Assembly (NCBI RefSeq): GCF_026914185.1
Contig: NC_070575.1
Span: forward strand, 2,542,001-2,606,000
Direction of reading: 5' to 3'
Length of the DNA stretch: 64,000 nucleotides
Source of the DNA: Puccinia triticina
Lineage: Eukaryota > Basidiomycota > Pucciniomycetes > Pucciniales > Pucciniaceae
Positions 19,311 through 30,919 of this stretch are shown here, in pieces. Position 1 is the first letter of the stretch. Every line of letters begins with the position of its first letter. The notes beneath the pieces were generated by a model. That model did not search any database. It was not told the origin of the DNA and was given only the letters and a program-made list of their open reading frames with translations. Made by a program: the position numbers and the translations under genes.

Positions 19311-21338
19311 TGGATAGGAGTGTGCCAAATTTGGCACACTCCATAATAGATAGGAGGGTGCCGAAGCACACTCCGTAATAGATAGGAGTGTGCCAAAGCA
19401 CACTCTGTAATAGATAGGAGTGTGCCAAAGCACACTCCATAATGGATAGGAGGGTGCCAAAGCACACTCCGTAATAGATAGGAGTGTGCCAAAGCACACT
19501 TTGTCATAGGAGTGTGCCAAAGCACACTCTGTGATAGGAGTGTGCCAAAGCACACTCTGTGATAGGAGTGTGCCAAAGCACACTCTGTGATAGGAGTGTG
19601 CCAAAGCACACTCCGTCATAGGAGTGTGCCAAAGCACACTCTGGGATAGGAGTGTGCCAAAGCACACTCTGTGATAGGAGTGTGCCAAAGCACACTCTGT
19701 GATAGGAGTGTGCCAAAGCACACTCTGTGATAGGAGTGTGCCAAAGCACACTCCGTCATAGGAGTGTGCCAAAGCACACTCCGTGATAGGAGTGTGCCAA
19801 AGCACACTCTGTCATAGGAGTGTGCCAACGCACACTACGTCATAGGAGTGTGCCAAAGCACACTCCGTCATAGGAGTGTGCCAAAGCACACTCCGTCATA
19901 GGAGTGTGCCAAAGCACACTCCGTCATAGGAGTGTGCCAAAGCACACTCCGTCATAGGAGTGTGCCAAAGCACACTCCGTCACAGGAGTGTGCCAAAGCA
20001 CACTCCGTCACAGGAGTGTGCCAAAGCACACTCCGTCATAGGAGTGTGCCAAAGCACACTCTGTGATAGGAGTGTGCCAAAGCACACTCTGTGATAGGAG
20101 TGTGCCAAAGCACACTCTGTGATAGGAGTGTGCCAAAGCACACTCTGTGATAGGAGTGTGCCAAAGCACACTCCGTCATAGGAGTGTGCCAAAGCACACT
20201 CCGTGATAGGAGTGTGCCAAAGCACACTCCGTCATAGGAGTGTGCCAACGCACACTCCGTCATAGGAGTGTGCCAAATCACACTCCGTCATAGGAGTGTG
20301 CCAAAGCACACTCCGTCATAGGAGTGTGCCAAAGCACACTCCGTCATAGGAGTGTGCCAAAGCACACTCCGTCATAGGAGTGTGCCAAAGCACACTCCGT
20401 CATAGGAGTGTGCCAAAGCACACTCTGTCATAGGAGTGTGCCAAAGCACACTCCGTCATAGGAGTGTGCCAAAGCACACTCCGTCATAGGAGTGTGCCAA
20501 AGCACACTCCGTCATAGGAGTGTGCCAAAGCACACTCCGTCATAGGAGTGTGCCAAAGCACACTCCGTCATAGGAGTGTGCCAAAGCACACTCCGTCACA
20601 GGAGTGTGCCAAAGCACACTCCGTCACAGGAGTGTGCCAAAGCACACTCCGTCATAGGAGTGTGCCAAAGCACACTCTGTGATAGGAGTGTGCCAAAGCA
20701 CACTCTGTGATAGGAGTGTGCCAAAGCACACTCTGTGATAGGAGTGTGCCAAAGCACACTCCGTCATAGGAGTGTGCCAAAGCACACTCCGTCATAGGAG
20801 TGTGCCAAAGCACACTCTGTCATAGGAGTGTGCCAAAGCACACTCCGTCATAGGAGTGTGCCAACGCACACTCCGTCATAGGAGTGTGCCAAAGCACACT
20901 CCGTCATAGGAGTGTGCCAAAGCACACTCCGTCATAGGAGTGTGCCAAAGCACACTCCGTCATAGGAGTGTGCCAAAGCACACTCTGTCATAGGAGTGTG
21001 CCAAAGCACACTCTGTCATAGGAGTGTGCCAAAGCACACTCCGTCATAGGAGTGTGCCAAAGCACACTCTGTCACAGGAGTGTGCCAAAGCACACTCCGT
21101 CACAGGAGTGTGCCAAAGCACACTCCGTCATAGGAGTGTGCCAAAGCACACTCCGTCATAGGAGTGTGCCAAAGCACACTCCGTCATAGGAGTGTGCCAA
21201 AGCACACTCCGTCATAGGAGTGTGCCAAAGCACACTCCGTCATAGGAGTGTGCCAAAGCACACTCCGTCATAGGAGTGTGCCAATGCACACTCCGTCATA
21301 GGAGTGTGCCAATGCACACTTTGTGATAGGAGTGTGCT
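19294..21338. repeat. 28-bp palindromic minisatellite, about 70 units
   Basis: Each unit is a hairpin: arm GGAGTGTGC, loop CAAA, arm GCACACTCC, spacer GTCATA. Because the spacer is also bracketed by complementary arms (GCACACTCC-GTCATA-GGAGTGTGC), the array can fold in either of two registers. The first units are 32 bp (spacer GTAATAGATA). Spacer variants GTGATA and GTCACA and loop variants CAACG and CAATG recur in the same order at multiples of 28 bp (CAACG at 19,826, 20,246 and 20,862), showing higher-order duplication. Long minus-strand ORFs here arise because 28 is not a multiple of 3. Confidence 0.95.
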
Positions 21339-22110
21339 AATGCTGGGCGCACACGCTGACCACCAAGGTTCTGCCTGGTCAGTTGATATGTAGCTCTCTG
21401 CAGCCTACATAAGTAACAACTGTTCTATCCATGTTCACAGAATTAATCCCCCAGATCAACAAAGGACAACTGGAAGAAGCAAGCTTTCTCTTCAAGCATG
21501 TCCACCAAAGCCCAGGTAAGCACCGTAGAATTTTCCAGTTTTATCTGGGCATGTGTCTGATTACCATCTTGCCTTCCATGTCCTTGTTTTATTTGGGCAT
21601 GTGTCTCATTACCATCTTGCCTCTTATGTCCTCTGAAAGTCAATATGCCATTTAACATGTGGATGGTCTTTTCAGCTCAACTCAATTGAACCACTACCAG
21701 ATATCCTGAGTGAGATATCCAGGATACTCTGTATACCAAAGGAAACTTGTAATAGGAGTGTGCTGCAAAAAATCTCCTGTTCAAAACCAGCGTGCCATGA
21801 GATGATATTGACCTTCAAGCCCTCTCTGTCCCCTTTCACACTCCTTTAGTGTTGTTCTTTTGTCCAGATTCCTCAGAGCCCTTCTTGAGTTCCACCCCAA
21901 ACACAAAGACAAGCACATCCCATAATAGGAGTGGAGTGTGCCAAAGCACACTCCGTGATAGGAGTGTGCAAAAGCACAACACTAACTTCACAACCGGTTT
22001 AGAAACAACAACCAACCCAAACACTCCCCAAAAATCAGTTTTGAATCAATAGATAATCACTCAAATTGACCTTAGTACATAAAACATGAGCACCCTGCAG
22101 GCTGGAACCA
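21339..22110. repeat. unassigned stretch with dispersed single copies of the 28-bp unit
   Basis: Holds the right flank repeat (21,684-21,750), a lone half unit near 21,750-21,765, and a two-unit island at about 21,930-21,976 inside otherwise unrelated sequence. A TTTTATCTGGGCATGTGTCT phrase is duplicated near 21,540 and 21,590. No coding sequence is recognised. Confidence 0.55.
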
Positions 22111-22114
22111 GCGG

Positions 22115-23015
22115 TGTGGAACTACTCAATGGGGAGAATAGAGCTTGGAAGGGAAATGAATAGCAACACTAGTACTAATGTAAGCTATGCAAGGGTGCTG
22201 ATGAGGCTGCCTTCCTGACTAATGCTGAGGGGATGAGAGTAACACTAAGAAAAAGAAAGAAAAGGTGTGCCTGATTTCTACTTGATCTTAGGAGCTAGTA
22301 CTATGAGCTTTAACTACTGCTTGGCTACTGAGGATGAGAGGGTTGGGCAATGGTTGAAGGGGGAAAGCAATTGGCAATGATTCAATGGCAATGGGTTGAT
22401 GAGAATGGGCACTATAATTTCTGTATCTAAAATTCTGCATAAGGTACAAGTGAGGGGGGAAAGACAGTTCTTATATGAAAGAAGGATGAGCACAGACAAT
22501 GAGGAGTTCTGGCTATGGGAAGAAAGGTTGTACAAATGGGGAAAGGTTCTGGCTATGAGAATAAAAGGTTGTACAAACGGGGAAAGTGATGTGAACATAG
22601 TAACAACTTTTAATGATGAGCACTACTGAAAGAGGTAAGCACAGATCCAATGATGTAATTTGTACAATAGCCATAGTACATAATGAGTAATGTATGTAAA
22701 GGGTTTAGCATGTGAGAAAGTATCTGTAAGAAAAATGTGATGTAATGATTCAAGCAAGTTACTAATGAAATGGGTATTGTAACTAATGAAGACTGTAGGG
22801 TTTCTGTAAGTCTTATATCCTCTTTAACTATTGAACCATTAAAAATAAAGGGGTACTATGAATGAGTGACTATAGGTGAAATGAGGTGTAGAATCTGAAT
22901 ATGCAATAATAATGAGGTATTTGTGAAGGGTTATGGGGAAAGGGGTAAGGTAATGATGAATATATGTAAAGGAAAGCAATAAAATACTACTTGTGGTTTG
23001 GAATGGAGCACCACA
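22115..23015 (-). mobile_element. diverged solo LTR of family B, inverted
   Basis: Read on the minus strand it starts TGTGGTGCTCC and ends AGTAGTTCCACA and shares blocks with family B, such as CCTCATTATTA, ATTCAGATTCTACACC and the region around CAGCATTAGTCA. It is flanked by a perfect 4-bp GCGG duplication (22,111-22,114 and 23,016-23,019). At 901 bp it is full length but substantially substituted, so it is a separate subfamily or an old insertion. Confidence 0.82.
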
Positions 23016-23165
23016 GCGGGGTATGGGGCCATTTTTACCCTGCCTGTAGGCATACCCGTGGGAATACCCGCTGCTCAGGCAATATCCGCAGGTATTGGGT
23101 ATGCCCCACGGGATCATGCAGGACAAGGGTATACCCTTCTTCCCTGCGGGTATACCTGTAACATG
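23016..23165. repeat. GC-rich palindromic repeats (TACCCGCGGGTA family)
   Basis: Words GGCATACCCGTGGGAATACC, CCGCAGGTATTGGGTATGCC and CCTGCGGGTATACC match the family at 1.2-1.6 kb. The solo LTR at 22,115 abuts it. Confidence 0.65.
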
Positions 23166-23221
23166 ATACACAAACACCTCACCACCACTGCCCAACCAGA
23201 AGAAGATAGAAGATTTAAGAA

Positions 23222-23945
23222 ATGGATATCAAAATGGAAGATGCCTCAACCCAACCTGACCCCCCCCCCCCCCCCTCTATTCAAATAATATCCAGAAGGG
23301 CTGGTTCTGGACGCATTTCAAAGTTCTGAGCCAGCATCAAGTCCAGTGTCAAGTGGCAAGCAAGAAGAAAAACAGAGCTACTTGCAAAAAAACAATCAAA
23401 CAAGACCCCACTGGTAGCACTAAATTGATGATTGAAAACCTCAGGAGGCTCCATGGGCTTCTCCAGCCAAGTCAAATTGAGACAAATCTGTCTCCCAATC
23501 TATTGAAACAACAGCGCGTTGAACATCAGGTATGAGTTTTTTAATTTCCAACAGACAGTGTTCCTTTTAGCTTACAGCTCTTCCCTTGATTCAGCCTTTT
23601 CTTACTGCAGACCTCCTCAAACAGGCAATTGCATACCTAGTTGCGGACGCAGACTTACCCTACTCAATCGGTGAGCGGAAATCCTTCAATATCTACTTGA
23701 GCTTCTGGATCCGACAACACTGAACATGGAGTTTGGAAGGCGGACCATTGCAAAAGAGGTTAAAATTCTATTCCTTGCTCACAGGAATGATCTACAGAAT
23801 ACACTCAAGGGCATGAAGCATCTTTCTTACACTGTCAATGCGTGGACCTCCCCAAAGGCAAAGGCTTTCATGGCCATCAACATGCATGGGATCACCTCTG
23901 ATTGGAGAATGTTGGACACTGTTGTTGGGATGCCAACGGTTAATG
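23222..23945 (+). pseudogene. hAT-A transposase, first two exons (BED finger and N-terminal region), frameshifted
   Basis: Exon 1 (to 23,529) encodes a BED-type zinc finger: WFWTHFKVL, then ATCKKTIKQD, TGSTKLMIENLRRLH. A 16-C run upstream shifts frame from a nearby ATG at 23,222. A GT-AG intron (23,530-23,610) joins to exon 2, where one base is missing in an A-run near 23,620. Exon 2 reads KQAIAYLVADADLPYSI, then after another shift near 23,695 NMEFGRRTIAKEV and LKGMKHLSYTVNAWTSPK...GMPTVN. The hAT signature W[TS]SP is present. Exon 2 ends at a phase-1 donor at 23,946. The element is inactive. Confidence 0.8.
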
Positions 23946-24256
23946 GTTAGTAGTACCTCTTGATAAAAATTCAAAACCAATTGATTTTTAATGATCTAAT
24001 ATGTATAATGCCTTGAAAACCTAACTTAACTAAGTCCCTCTATTGGAGGGGGGAAGCCGTCCCGCAGGGACCCTCCAAAGGAGGGACTTATGCGCTATTT
24101 CAACCGCGTGGCAATAGAGAATTAGAAAAATTATGTTTTTCAATCCTCTTGGGACGCGCCATTTGACACCAGATAATAAAACTTTGGGGGAGCAAAATGT
24201 GCACCACATCATGGAGTTTCTTTGTACATTTTTTACAAATTCTTTGGGGCCTTGGG

Positions 24257-24759
24257 TGTTGGAATCCTTACGGTTAGCCTACAGATTCTGTTCTGTCACG
24301 GTTTGCGCGGCGCGCAGTATGCTCTGGACCATCCTTGTCAATGACATCAAGAGCAACAGAGGTGTGAATGCTTCATTTCGGAAACAGTTGACCGTTTACC
24401 TTCCAAGCCAGTTTACCACTCTGTTTTCCTTTCTTCCTCATCTCGACACCATCATCACACCTCGCAGATCATCAATAAATCTTCAAACATCACCTGCGGT
24501 CCAATCATCGAGGTCATTGGTCTAGGCTGGCTATTTTTCAGGTTCTTATCTTTCTGTTCTATTCTTGTTGACCATGTATTCTCAAACCTGATCACTTTTA
24601 TTCTCTTAGCCTTTTAAGTCCTAGCATTTAGTGGTTATTTTCTCTCTTAAAGTTCTCATCTCATCTTGTTCCTGTTTTATTTAGGTAAAAATCATTCTCA
24701 TTGTAACATCATCATTTATTACTTTACTGAAATTACTTTTATTTAGCCTGAATTTATCA
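24257..24759 (+). repeat. 5' LTR of the copia element
   Basis: 503 bp, TGTTGG...TTATCA. The following bases, ATTATCAGCACGGTAG, may be the primer-binding region; some copia elements prime from an internal part of initiator tRNA-Met. That assignment is uncertain. Confidence 0.88.
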
Positions 24760-24800
24760 CATTATCAGCACGGTAGCTTCAAAACAGGAACAACCACGAT

Positions 24801-25660
24801 ATGTTGGATGTTGACGGCGAAGATAAATCAAGCCAATCTTTGATTGGTAAACTCGACAACCTCAATTTTCCGTTGTGGTCAATTCGAATGAGAACGTACC
24901 TCAAGAGCAAAGATCTTTGGGAAATCTGCTTGGGAGAAACGGTTAATCCGGCCAAGAAGAAAGTTAAAACAACTGCAAACATTCTGATCAGTCATCTGAG
25001 CAAAATCGCCCTGGAAGCCGTTGTTACCACTGAAAACAAAGACAAGCCAAATGAAATTTGGGACACGATTGTCAATCAATATGCTTTGGCCTCAATTAAC
25101 AATAAGGCTTGAATTTGGCTTAAATTTATGCGTTGTGAATACTGCGGCGACCTTAAAAGCTATCTGGTGGACTGCCAGAAAATGATCAGAGATTTCACAT
25201 TCGTTCAACTTGGTATTTGTGACAACATTTTTTCTATTTCAGTTCTTGCTAAATTATCGAAGGACTATTGGAATGTCGTCAATAACATCATTATGAATGA
25301 GTCAATTATCTTCTTTCTAAGCCACACTCTTTGAAAACCTCAAGAGCTTGTTTATATGAAGGAAACCCAAGTTGTTGCCTCTACTTCTAAATCTGAGCCT
25401 ACTTTAAAAATTGAAAAGGACACTGCTTCTGCTTACAAATCCAAAGCCAAAAAACCTAAAAAACCGAAACCGGCTCATCCATGCTCAGCGGGGAAACACA
25501 ATCCCTTAGCTTATCATCCTACCTGGCGTTGTTTTAAACTTACGGAGGCCAAACGAGACACATTACGTCCTGCTGATCCGGAGGCTCATTTGGTTTTGGC
25601 CAAAGTTATGGACACTGTGTCAGACAACAAACACAATTATGATGTCATTGAAGCATCCTT
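24801..25660 (+). pseudogene. copia gag (degenerate)
   Basis: Starts at ATG 24,801 (MLDVDGEDKSSQSL) and carries the copia gag N-terminal pattern KLDNLNFPLWSIRMRTYL. Stops at about 25,112 and 25,334 divide it into three blocks. The last (from about 25,356) is lysine-rich and ends with HPCSAGKHNPLAYHPTWRC, an unusual Cys/His cluster in place of a canonical CCHC knuckle. It ends where gypsy C inserted. Confidence 0.7.
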
Positions 25661-26711
25661 TGTGGTAAGCCAATCCTGATCTACCCAGAAAACCAGCAAC
25701 CATCAATCACAAGGCTGTCACACCTCAAGACTAAATCCCATACCTCTGGCCCCCTTGTCAGCAAAGCCCAAGGACCTCAACATTCCCACTCAATGGTCAT
25801 ACCCTGGATAATAGTGTTCCCTCTTCCCACACTTCCCCTCTCTTGGATAAACCCTCTCCCTAGTCTCAAACATCTACCCAGATCACATGTTACCCCCTTC
25901 TTCTAGTGTTTCCTTAGAACCATGTGCTCAAAGATGTATAAGCACCCTTGAAACCCTTCACCCTCCAAACTTAACATGGTACACATTATACTAGACATAG
26001 CCCCAAAACTCACCTACATTATTACTTCCTGAAACAATTCCTGAAACACCTGACTCCTCCTATCTTGAATCCCTACATTATTACTTCCTGAAACAATTCC
26101 TGAAACACCTGACTCCTCCTATCTTGAATCCCTACATTATTACTTCCTGAAACACTTCCTGAAACACCTAACTCCTCCTATCTTAGATCATAGAATATTC
26201 TACCCCTGTTATGTCTCACATATCCCCTCCTCCAACTAGGAAGATTGCACCATAGCCCCCAGAAGATGGCATCATCCCGACCCACTATATTTACACCATC
26301 ATGTGACTCCTTGACCCACTACTCTGACCACATGGCTGTTTCATCCTATAGAAGTAGAATGTTCTATGCTTCCCTCCAGGTTATCCTTGTTTCCTCATGG
26401 CTCCTCTTTCTTGTGTATATACACTGGGTTGTTTTCCTCTTCATTGGTTCCCTATCAGAAATTACAGAAATTACTGGTCAGCCTTCATTAGCCTAGTTTA
26501 TGCCAATAAATCAGATTGGTCAAACTTGTCACCTGTGAATTAAAGATATTAGATTAGAGAAAATTCCCCCAGACATACCTCAAGAAATCTCCATTGCCAC
26601 CCCTTTCCATAAGAGTCCACACTCTTATATCTTTTTCTTGTTCCCCTGAGAGGCAGCCCTTGAAGCACCAATTCCCTCTCAAGCTCTATTCATCCCAAGA
26701 GTAGTTCCACA
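25661..26711 (+). repeat. 5' LTR of gypsy C
   Basis: 1,051 bp. It contains a three-fold tandem of about 57 bp (CTACATTATTACTTCCTGAA...) at about 26,016-26,190, also in the 3' LTR. An 83-codon ORF in both LTRs is chance. Confidence 0.88.
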
Positions 26712-27023
26712 AGCGGTGTCCCAACAGTGGCCTGAAGATCTCCAGATTCAGTCCAAACCCCATTTTCCTAGTCTAATATAGTTACAGGATTAGCTAGTGA
26801 ACCCATATATATATATATAAAAAAAATCTTATACTAAACAAATTACTCACCTTTAACTAAATGCCTTTAAACACCTCATAAAACTACCACTCTGAACAAA
26901 ATACCTTCATCAACTTCTTCAGAAAAACTCTTTAGGCCATTTACTTTTAACAACCATATCATCAGCTTACAGAACAACTCCTCAACTCCTTTTATCCATT
27001 CAGTTAACAATCAACCCTTAAAC

Positions 27024-28124
27024 ATGTCTAGGCACTTTAGATCCAACTCTCAGTCTCAATACCTACCTAGAACCACCTTGGGGTCAGCCATAGAATGATT
27101 TTTTATGCCTTCATTTGTTGGATTCTCCAGAGAAGCAAACCTTGGTCAAATACCTATTACTGGAGGACAACCCAATCTTGGATCAGCTCACATCAACCCT
27201 GGATACACAGGACAACCCCAGCAAGAAGCCCATGGACCTATCCACTTTGGAGGAAACAATCAATCTGCAAACCCTGGACCTACTGGACAACCCTGGAATG
27301 GAAACTGTGACCCTGGAAACCTTAAATTCAACTCTGGATCAGTCCCCACTCAGCCCCAACCTCTGCAAGCCAATTCTGGAGCAACCAACCACCAACCCAA
27401 CCCCCCAACAGTCAATGGAAACCCCTTGCCTGCCAACCCTGGACCCATTAGAGGTGCTGCATCTCCCTCTGAAATTGAAGGCCTGGAACACATAGAAGAA
27501 GAACCTGAATCACTAGCCAGGGCCCAGAAACATCCCTTGTACCGCCAACCTACTGCAAATCAACTTCCAAAATTAACTCCTGTACACTTCCTGGAGAGAG
27601 AACCTGTTATGCCAACTTACTCTGTAGGGCCTCACCAAGCTGTCAAAATCAAACCTCTGGACAAGGACCTATGCTTTGATGGATCCAACATGCCTACAGA
27701 GAAATTCATCAGAAGATATGAAGCAGCTGGAAGGACAGATGGAGCCACCCCCTTGGACCTGGTCACCCAAATTTCTCCTTTTATCAAAGGCATGGACCTG
27801 AAGGATGAAGTTGAAGAAATGGTTGGCTGGGAAGAACAAGACTGGGAACAACTGAAGAAAGATTTACTCAACAGATTTGGCTCCTCTCTTCCACTAGTCA
27901 AATACACCAGACATGACCTCAGGGACTTGGTATACTCTGCCATTAGAGGAGGTGGTATCAGTACAGAAGAACAGTTCAAAATCTTTAGGACTAAGTTTGT
28001 AGCCATTACTAATTACCTGGTACGGATGGGATATAGTGGTAGTATAGAAGAATTCAGGGACCACCTTCTTGAAGTTCTTTGTGAGGATGTGGCCAGAGCA
28101 GTTACCAAGGACCTTGGAGACTAA
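27024..28124 (+). pseudogene. gypsy C gag, 5' part
   Basis: Likely start is ATG 27,024 (MSRHFRSNSQSQYLPRT), with an in-frame TGA at 27,096. The frame reopens and runs to 28,124. Residues up to about 130 are Pro/Gln/Asn/Gly-rich. After that comes the gag-like helical region (KPLDKDLCFDGSNM, KFIRRYEAAGR, MVGWEEQDWEQLKKDLLNRF). The frame shifts at about 28,120, where the sequence continues as the next ORF. Confidence 0.7.
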
Positions 28125-29715
28125 CATGATGCTTGCCACCAAGGATGGTGGGGAAGTTCTACCTGCAACTGAAGTCCTGCTACAGTATATCCACAAGGAA
28201 GTCCATAAAAGATCAGTCCTAGCCAGAAGTAGAGTTTGGAGAGGGTTAGAATATGCTGAACCAGCTAAGACCAACCCTTCTTCCAAAAATCAGGTTCAGC
28301 AAAGAGAAGTAGAAGACCTTACTAAAACCCTTTCCACCTGGCATACCCAAAAACCTTCCCCTTTCTTTATGAAAATTCATGTTCCCTACAAGCCAGCCCA
28401 GCAAGACAAGGATTGGACAACAGTCAAATGCAATTACTGTCACCAGATGGGTCACTCATTTTTCAGGTGTAACCAGGCCAATTTGGATGAACTTCATGGA
28501 CTGCTCAAGAAGGAAGGAAATGGAGTTAAGCTACCAGATGGATCCTCAGTACCTTGGGACAGAAATAGAGCTTACAAAGTAGCAGTGGATCAGTACCACC
28601 AAAGCAGAAAGCAGCCAGGAGTACTTAACTTACCCCCTGGAACCCTAAAATCTGGAACCCCTCAAGAACCCCAGGCCTCATTTGGACAGTTGGAAGAAAT
28701 AGATCCTGAAGAAGAATCCAGCTATGAGTGTGATGCTGCCAAAAGAACCAGGAGTGGTAAAGAACTCACAGAAGAACCATCTGTCACCAAGAGAGTCAGA
28801 AAAACCAAAGAGGACTTAATGGAGGTGGATGGAGACAGACTACTGGAAATTGCAAGGCAGGACAACTATAACCCTAAAAATCTACCAGCCTCCAGCACCA
28901 AAGAATACATCCCACCTAAGAAAGTTCAGATTCAGACTCCAGAGGCCAGTGACCCACCCAATGCTAAGGAAAAGCCAGTCAGAAAGACTTATGTGGAAAG
29001 ACCTCTAGCCACAGAGCTTCCAGATACAGAGGAAAATGTGGTTAATAGGCTGTTACATACCAAAGTGGAGGTGTCCTGTGCAGAGCTGCTAGTCATGTCC
29101 AGCAAAGCAGCAGAATCCCTCAAGAAGAAGATTACCTCAAGAAGAGTTGCCATGGATCAGACCAAGGAGGCCCATGCTGGAGGAATTGCACCTGAGGATG
29201 GAGAAGGTGAAGAGGATCCTGATACTGAAGAAGGGATTAGTCACTATTCCTGCCCCCTGGGATACATGGATGTCAGTGTCAATGGAAAAAACTTTCAAGT
29301 TCTCCTGGATAATGGATCCCAAGTCAATCTAATATCCAAGGAATTAGCAGCAAGAGTTGGACTTATTATTACCCAGAAGCCTATGAACCTTAGGGGAATT
29401 GGAGGCCACAAGAGTGAAATCTTGGGTATTGCAGAAGGAGTACCTGTTAGAGTTGGTCATATAGTCAAGAAAATGCATTTTCATGTGTCTGCAAGAAATA
29501 TTCAACCTATACTAGGGAACCCAGGACTCAAGGATTTATCAGCAGTCATCAAGTTTGCAAGTATTGGGACAGAATCCTTATCCATACAAAAAGGAGGTAA
29601 AACTTACTTAGTGCCCATGGCCATACCAGCTAATCAGAAGTATGAAACAGAGTTCCCTTCATTTTCCGCCTCAGCTTCTAGTCATTTTTTAGCCTCTGGC
29701 ACCTCCCAAGAGTAA
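28069..29715 (+). pseudogene. gypsy C gag zinc knuckle and aspartic protease
   Basis: A 548-codon frame. The real overlap with the preceding gag frame begins near NMMLATKDGGEVLP. A CCHC knuckle sits at about residues 122-135 (CNYCHQMGHSFFRC, Cx2Cx4Hx4C). After a charged linker, the protease motif reads VLLDNGSQVNLIS at about residues 413-425, then ILGIAEGVPVRVG. DNGS replaces the usual D[ST]G[AS], which may impair catalysis. It ends at 29,715. RT lies in another frame, so a shift near 29,716-29,727 is required. Confidence 0.78.
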
Positions 29716-29726
29716 GAAGTTGGAAG

Positions 29727-30919
29727 GTGCCTAACTGTAAAGAGGAGGATAGATTAGTGTTAGCAGCAAAATATAAATCAACTACAAAAAAAATTAAACC
29801 AGTCAATGAACCTATGCCCCAAAATCTTAACTCACCCTTATGCTCCCCCCCTCTCTCTAGAGATCCCTATCAAACCCCTTTAACTCCATTTCCACCTGAA
29901 TTTACCCCTACCCTGAAAATCACTGAAGAAAGGCTGAAAGTCATCAACTTTGGACCACCTAATTGGCTTTGGCCTGAAGAACTCAAACTCCTCAAACATG
30001 TTATCAAGATCAGACAAGGGGGATTGGCCTTTTACCCAGAAGAAAGAGGACTACTCAAACATACCTATGGCAAACCTTATGTCATCCCAGTCATCAAGCA
30101 TGATCCATGGCAACAAAGACGCATTCCAATCCCTGCAGCAATAAGAGATGAATTTATAGAGTTGGTAAGAGAAAGAGTTAAAACAGGCCTATATGAACAA
30201 TCCTGCTCCAGTTATTCCAGCCCAGTGTTCTGTGTCAAGAAGCAAGACGGGAAACTTAGAGTGGTCCATGACTTACAAAGGCTTAATAAGGTAACCATAA
30301 AAGACTCCGGACTTCCCCCAAATCCTGAAGAACTCATTGAATCTTTCACTGGAAGGGCCTGCTATGGGCTGGGTGATATAATGGGAGGATATGATGAAAG
30401 AGAATTAGCCTTGGAATCCAGACCCCTCACTACATTTGAAACTCCCCTTGGAAGATTCCAACTCAATAGATTACCCCAAGGTGCCACCAATTCTGTTGCA
30501 GTATACCAAGCCCAAATTATGTGGATCCTTCAAGATGAAATCCCAAATAATGTAGGCATCTTCATTGATGACGGAGGAATTAAAGGACCTGTTTCAGACT
30601 ATGATCAAGAAACCCTAGAGGAAAACCCTGGAATAAAAGATTCATTTGGGAATATGCTGTTACCCGGGAAAGAATTTTGTTCAGGATAGAAGAAGCTGGA
30701 CTCAAAATCTCTGGTAAGAAATTTGCTTGCTGTGTGCCTGCTTTGGACTTGGTAGGGCATGTGGTCTGCAAAGAAGGAAGAAAAATTGCCAAGAAACAGC
30801 TCAACAAAATAGAAACCTGGCCCAATCCTGACAATTCCACTGAAGTTAGAGGATTCCTTGGAGTCTGTGTGTATGTCAGGATGTTCATTCCTGGACTCTC
30901 AGAGCTTGTCAGGGCGGGT
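29727..30919 (+). pseudogene. gypsy C reverse transcriptase (frameshifted)
   Basis: RT motifs in order: RIPIPAAIRDEFIELV, SSYSSPVFCVKKQDGKLRVV, DLQRLNKVT, YGLGDIMGGYDERELA, TFETPLGRFQLNRLPQG and the catalytic GIFIDDGG. A frameshift at about 30,630 moves the thumb/connection region (RIEEAGLKISGKKFACC, GFLGVCVYVRMFIPGLSEL) to another frame. Coding breaks off at about 30,917, where a foreign segment begins. Confidence 0.85.

Noticed and set aside
19037..20281. Long minus-strand ORFs with HTPITECALAHSY-type repeats (up to 190 codons)
   Set aside because: They are translations of the 28-bp minisatellite; the peptide repeats every 84 nt (3 x 28) in several frames, as expected from a non-coding tandem repeat.
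19294..21338. CRISPR array
   Set aside because: Units are contiguous 28-mers with 4- and 6-base loops and no unique spacers, no cas genes, and a eukaryotic context.
26245..26496. 83-codon ORF duplicated at 35,781-36,029
   Set aside because: Inside gypsy C LTRs; no motif, and conserved only through LTR identity.
28120..29727. Programmed ribosomal frameshifting in gypsy C
   Set aside because: The first shift falls before the CCHC knuckle, inside gag, and no slippery site with a following structure is apparent; indels explain the shifts more simply.
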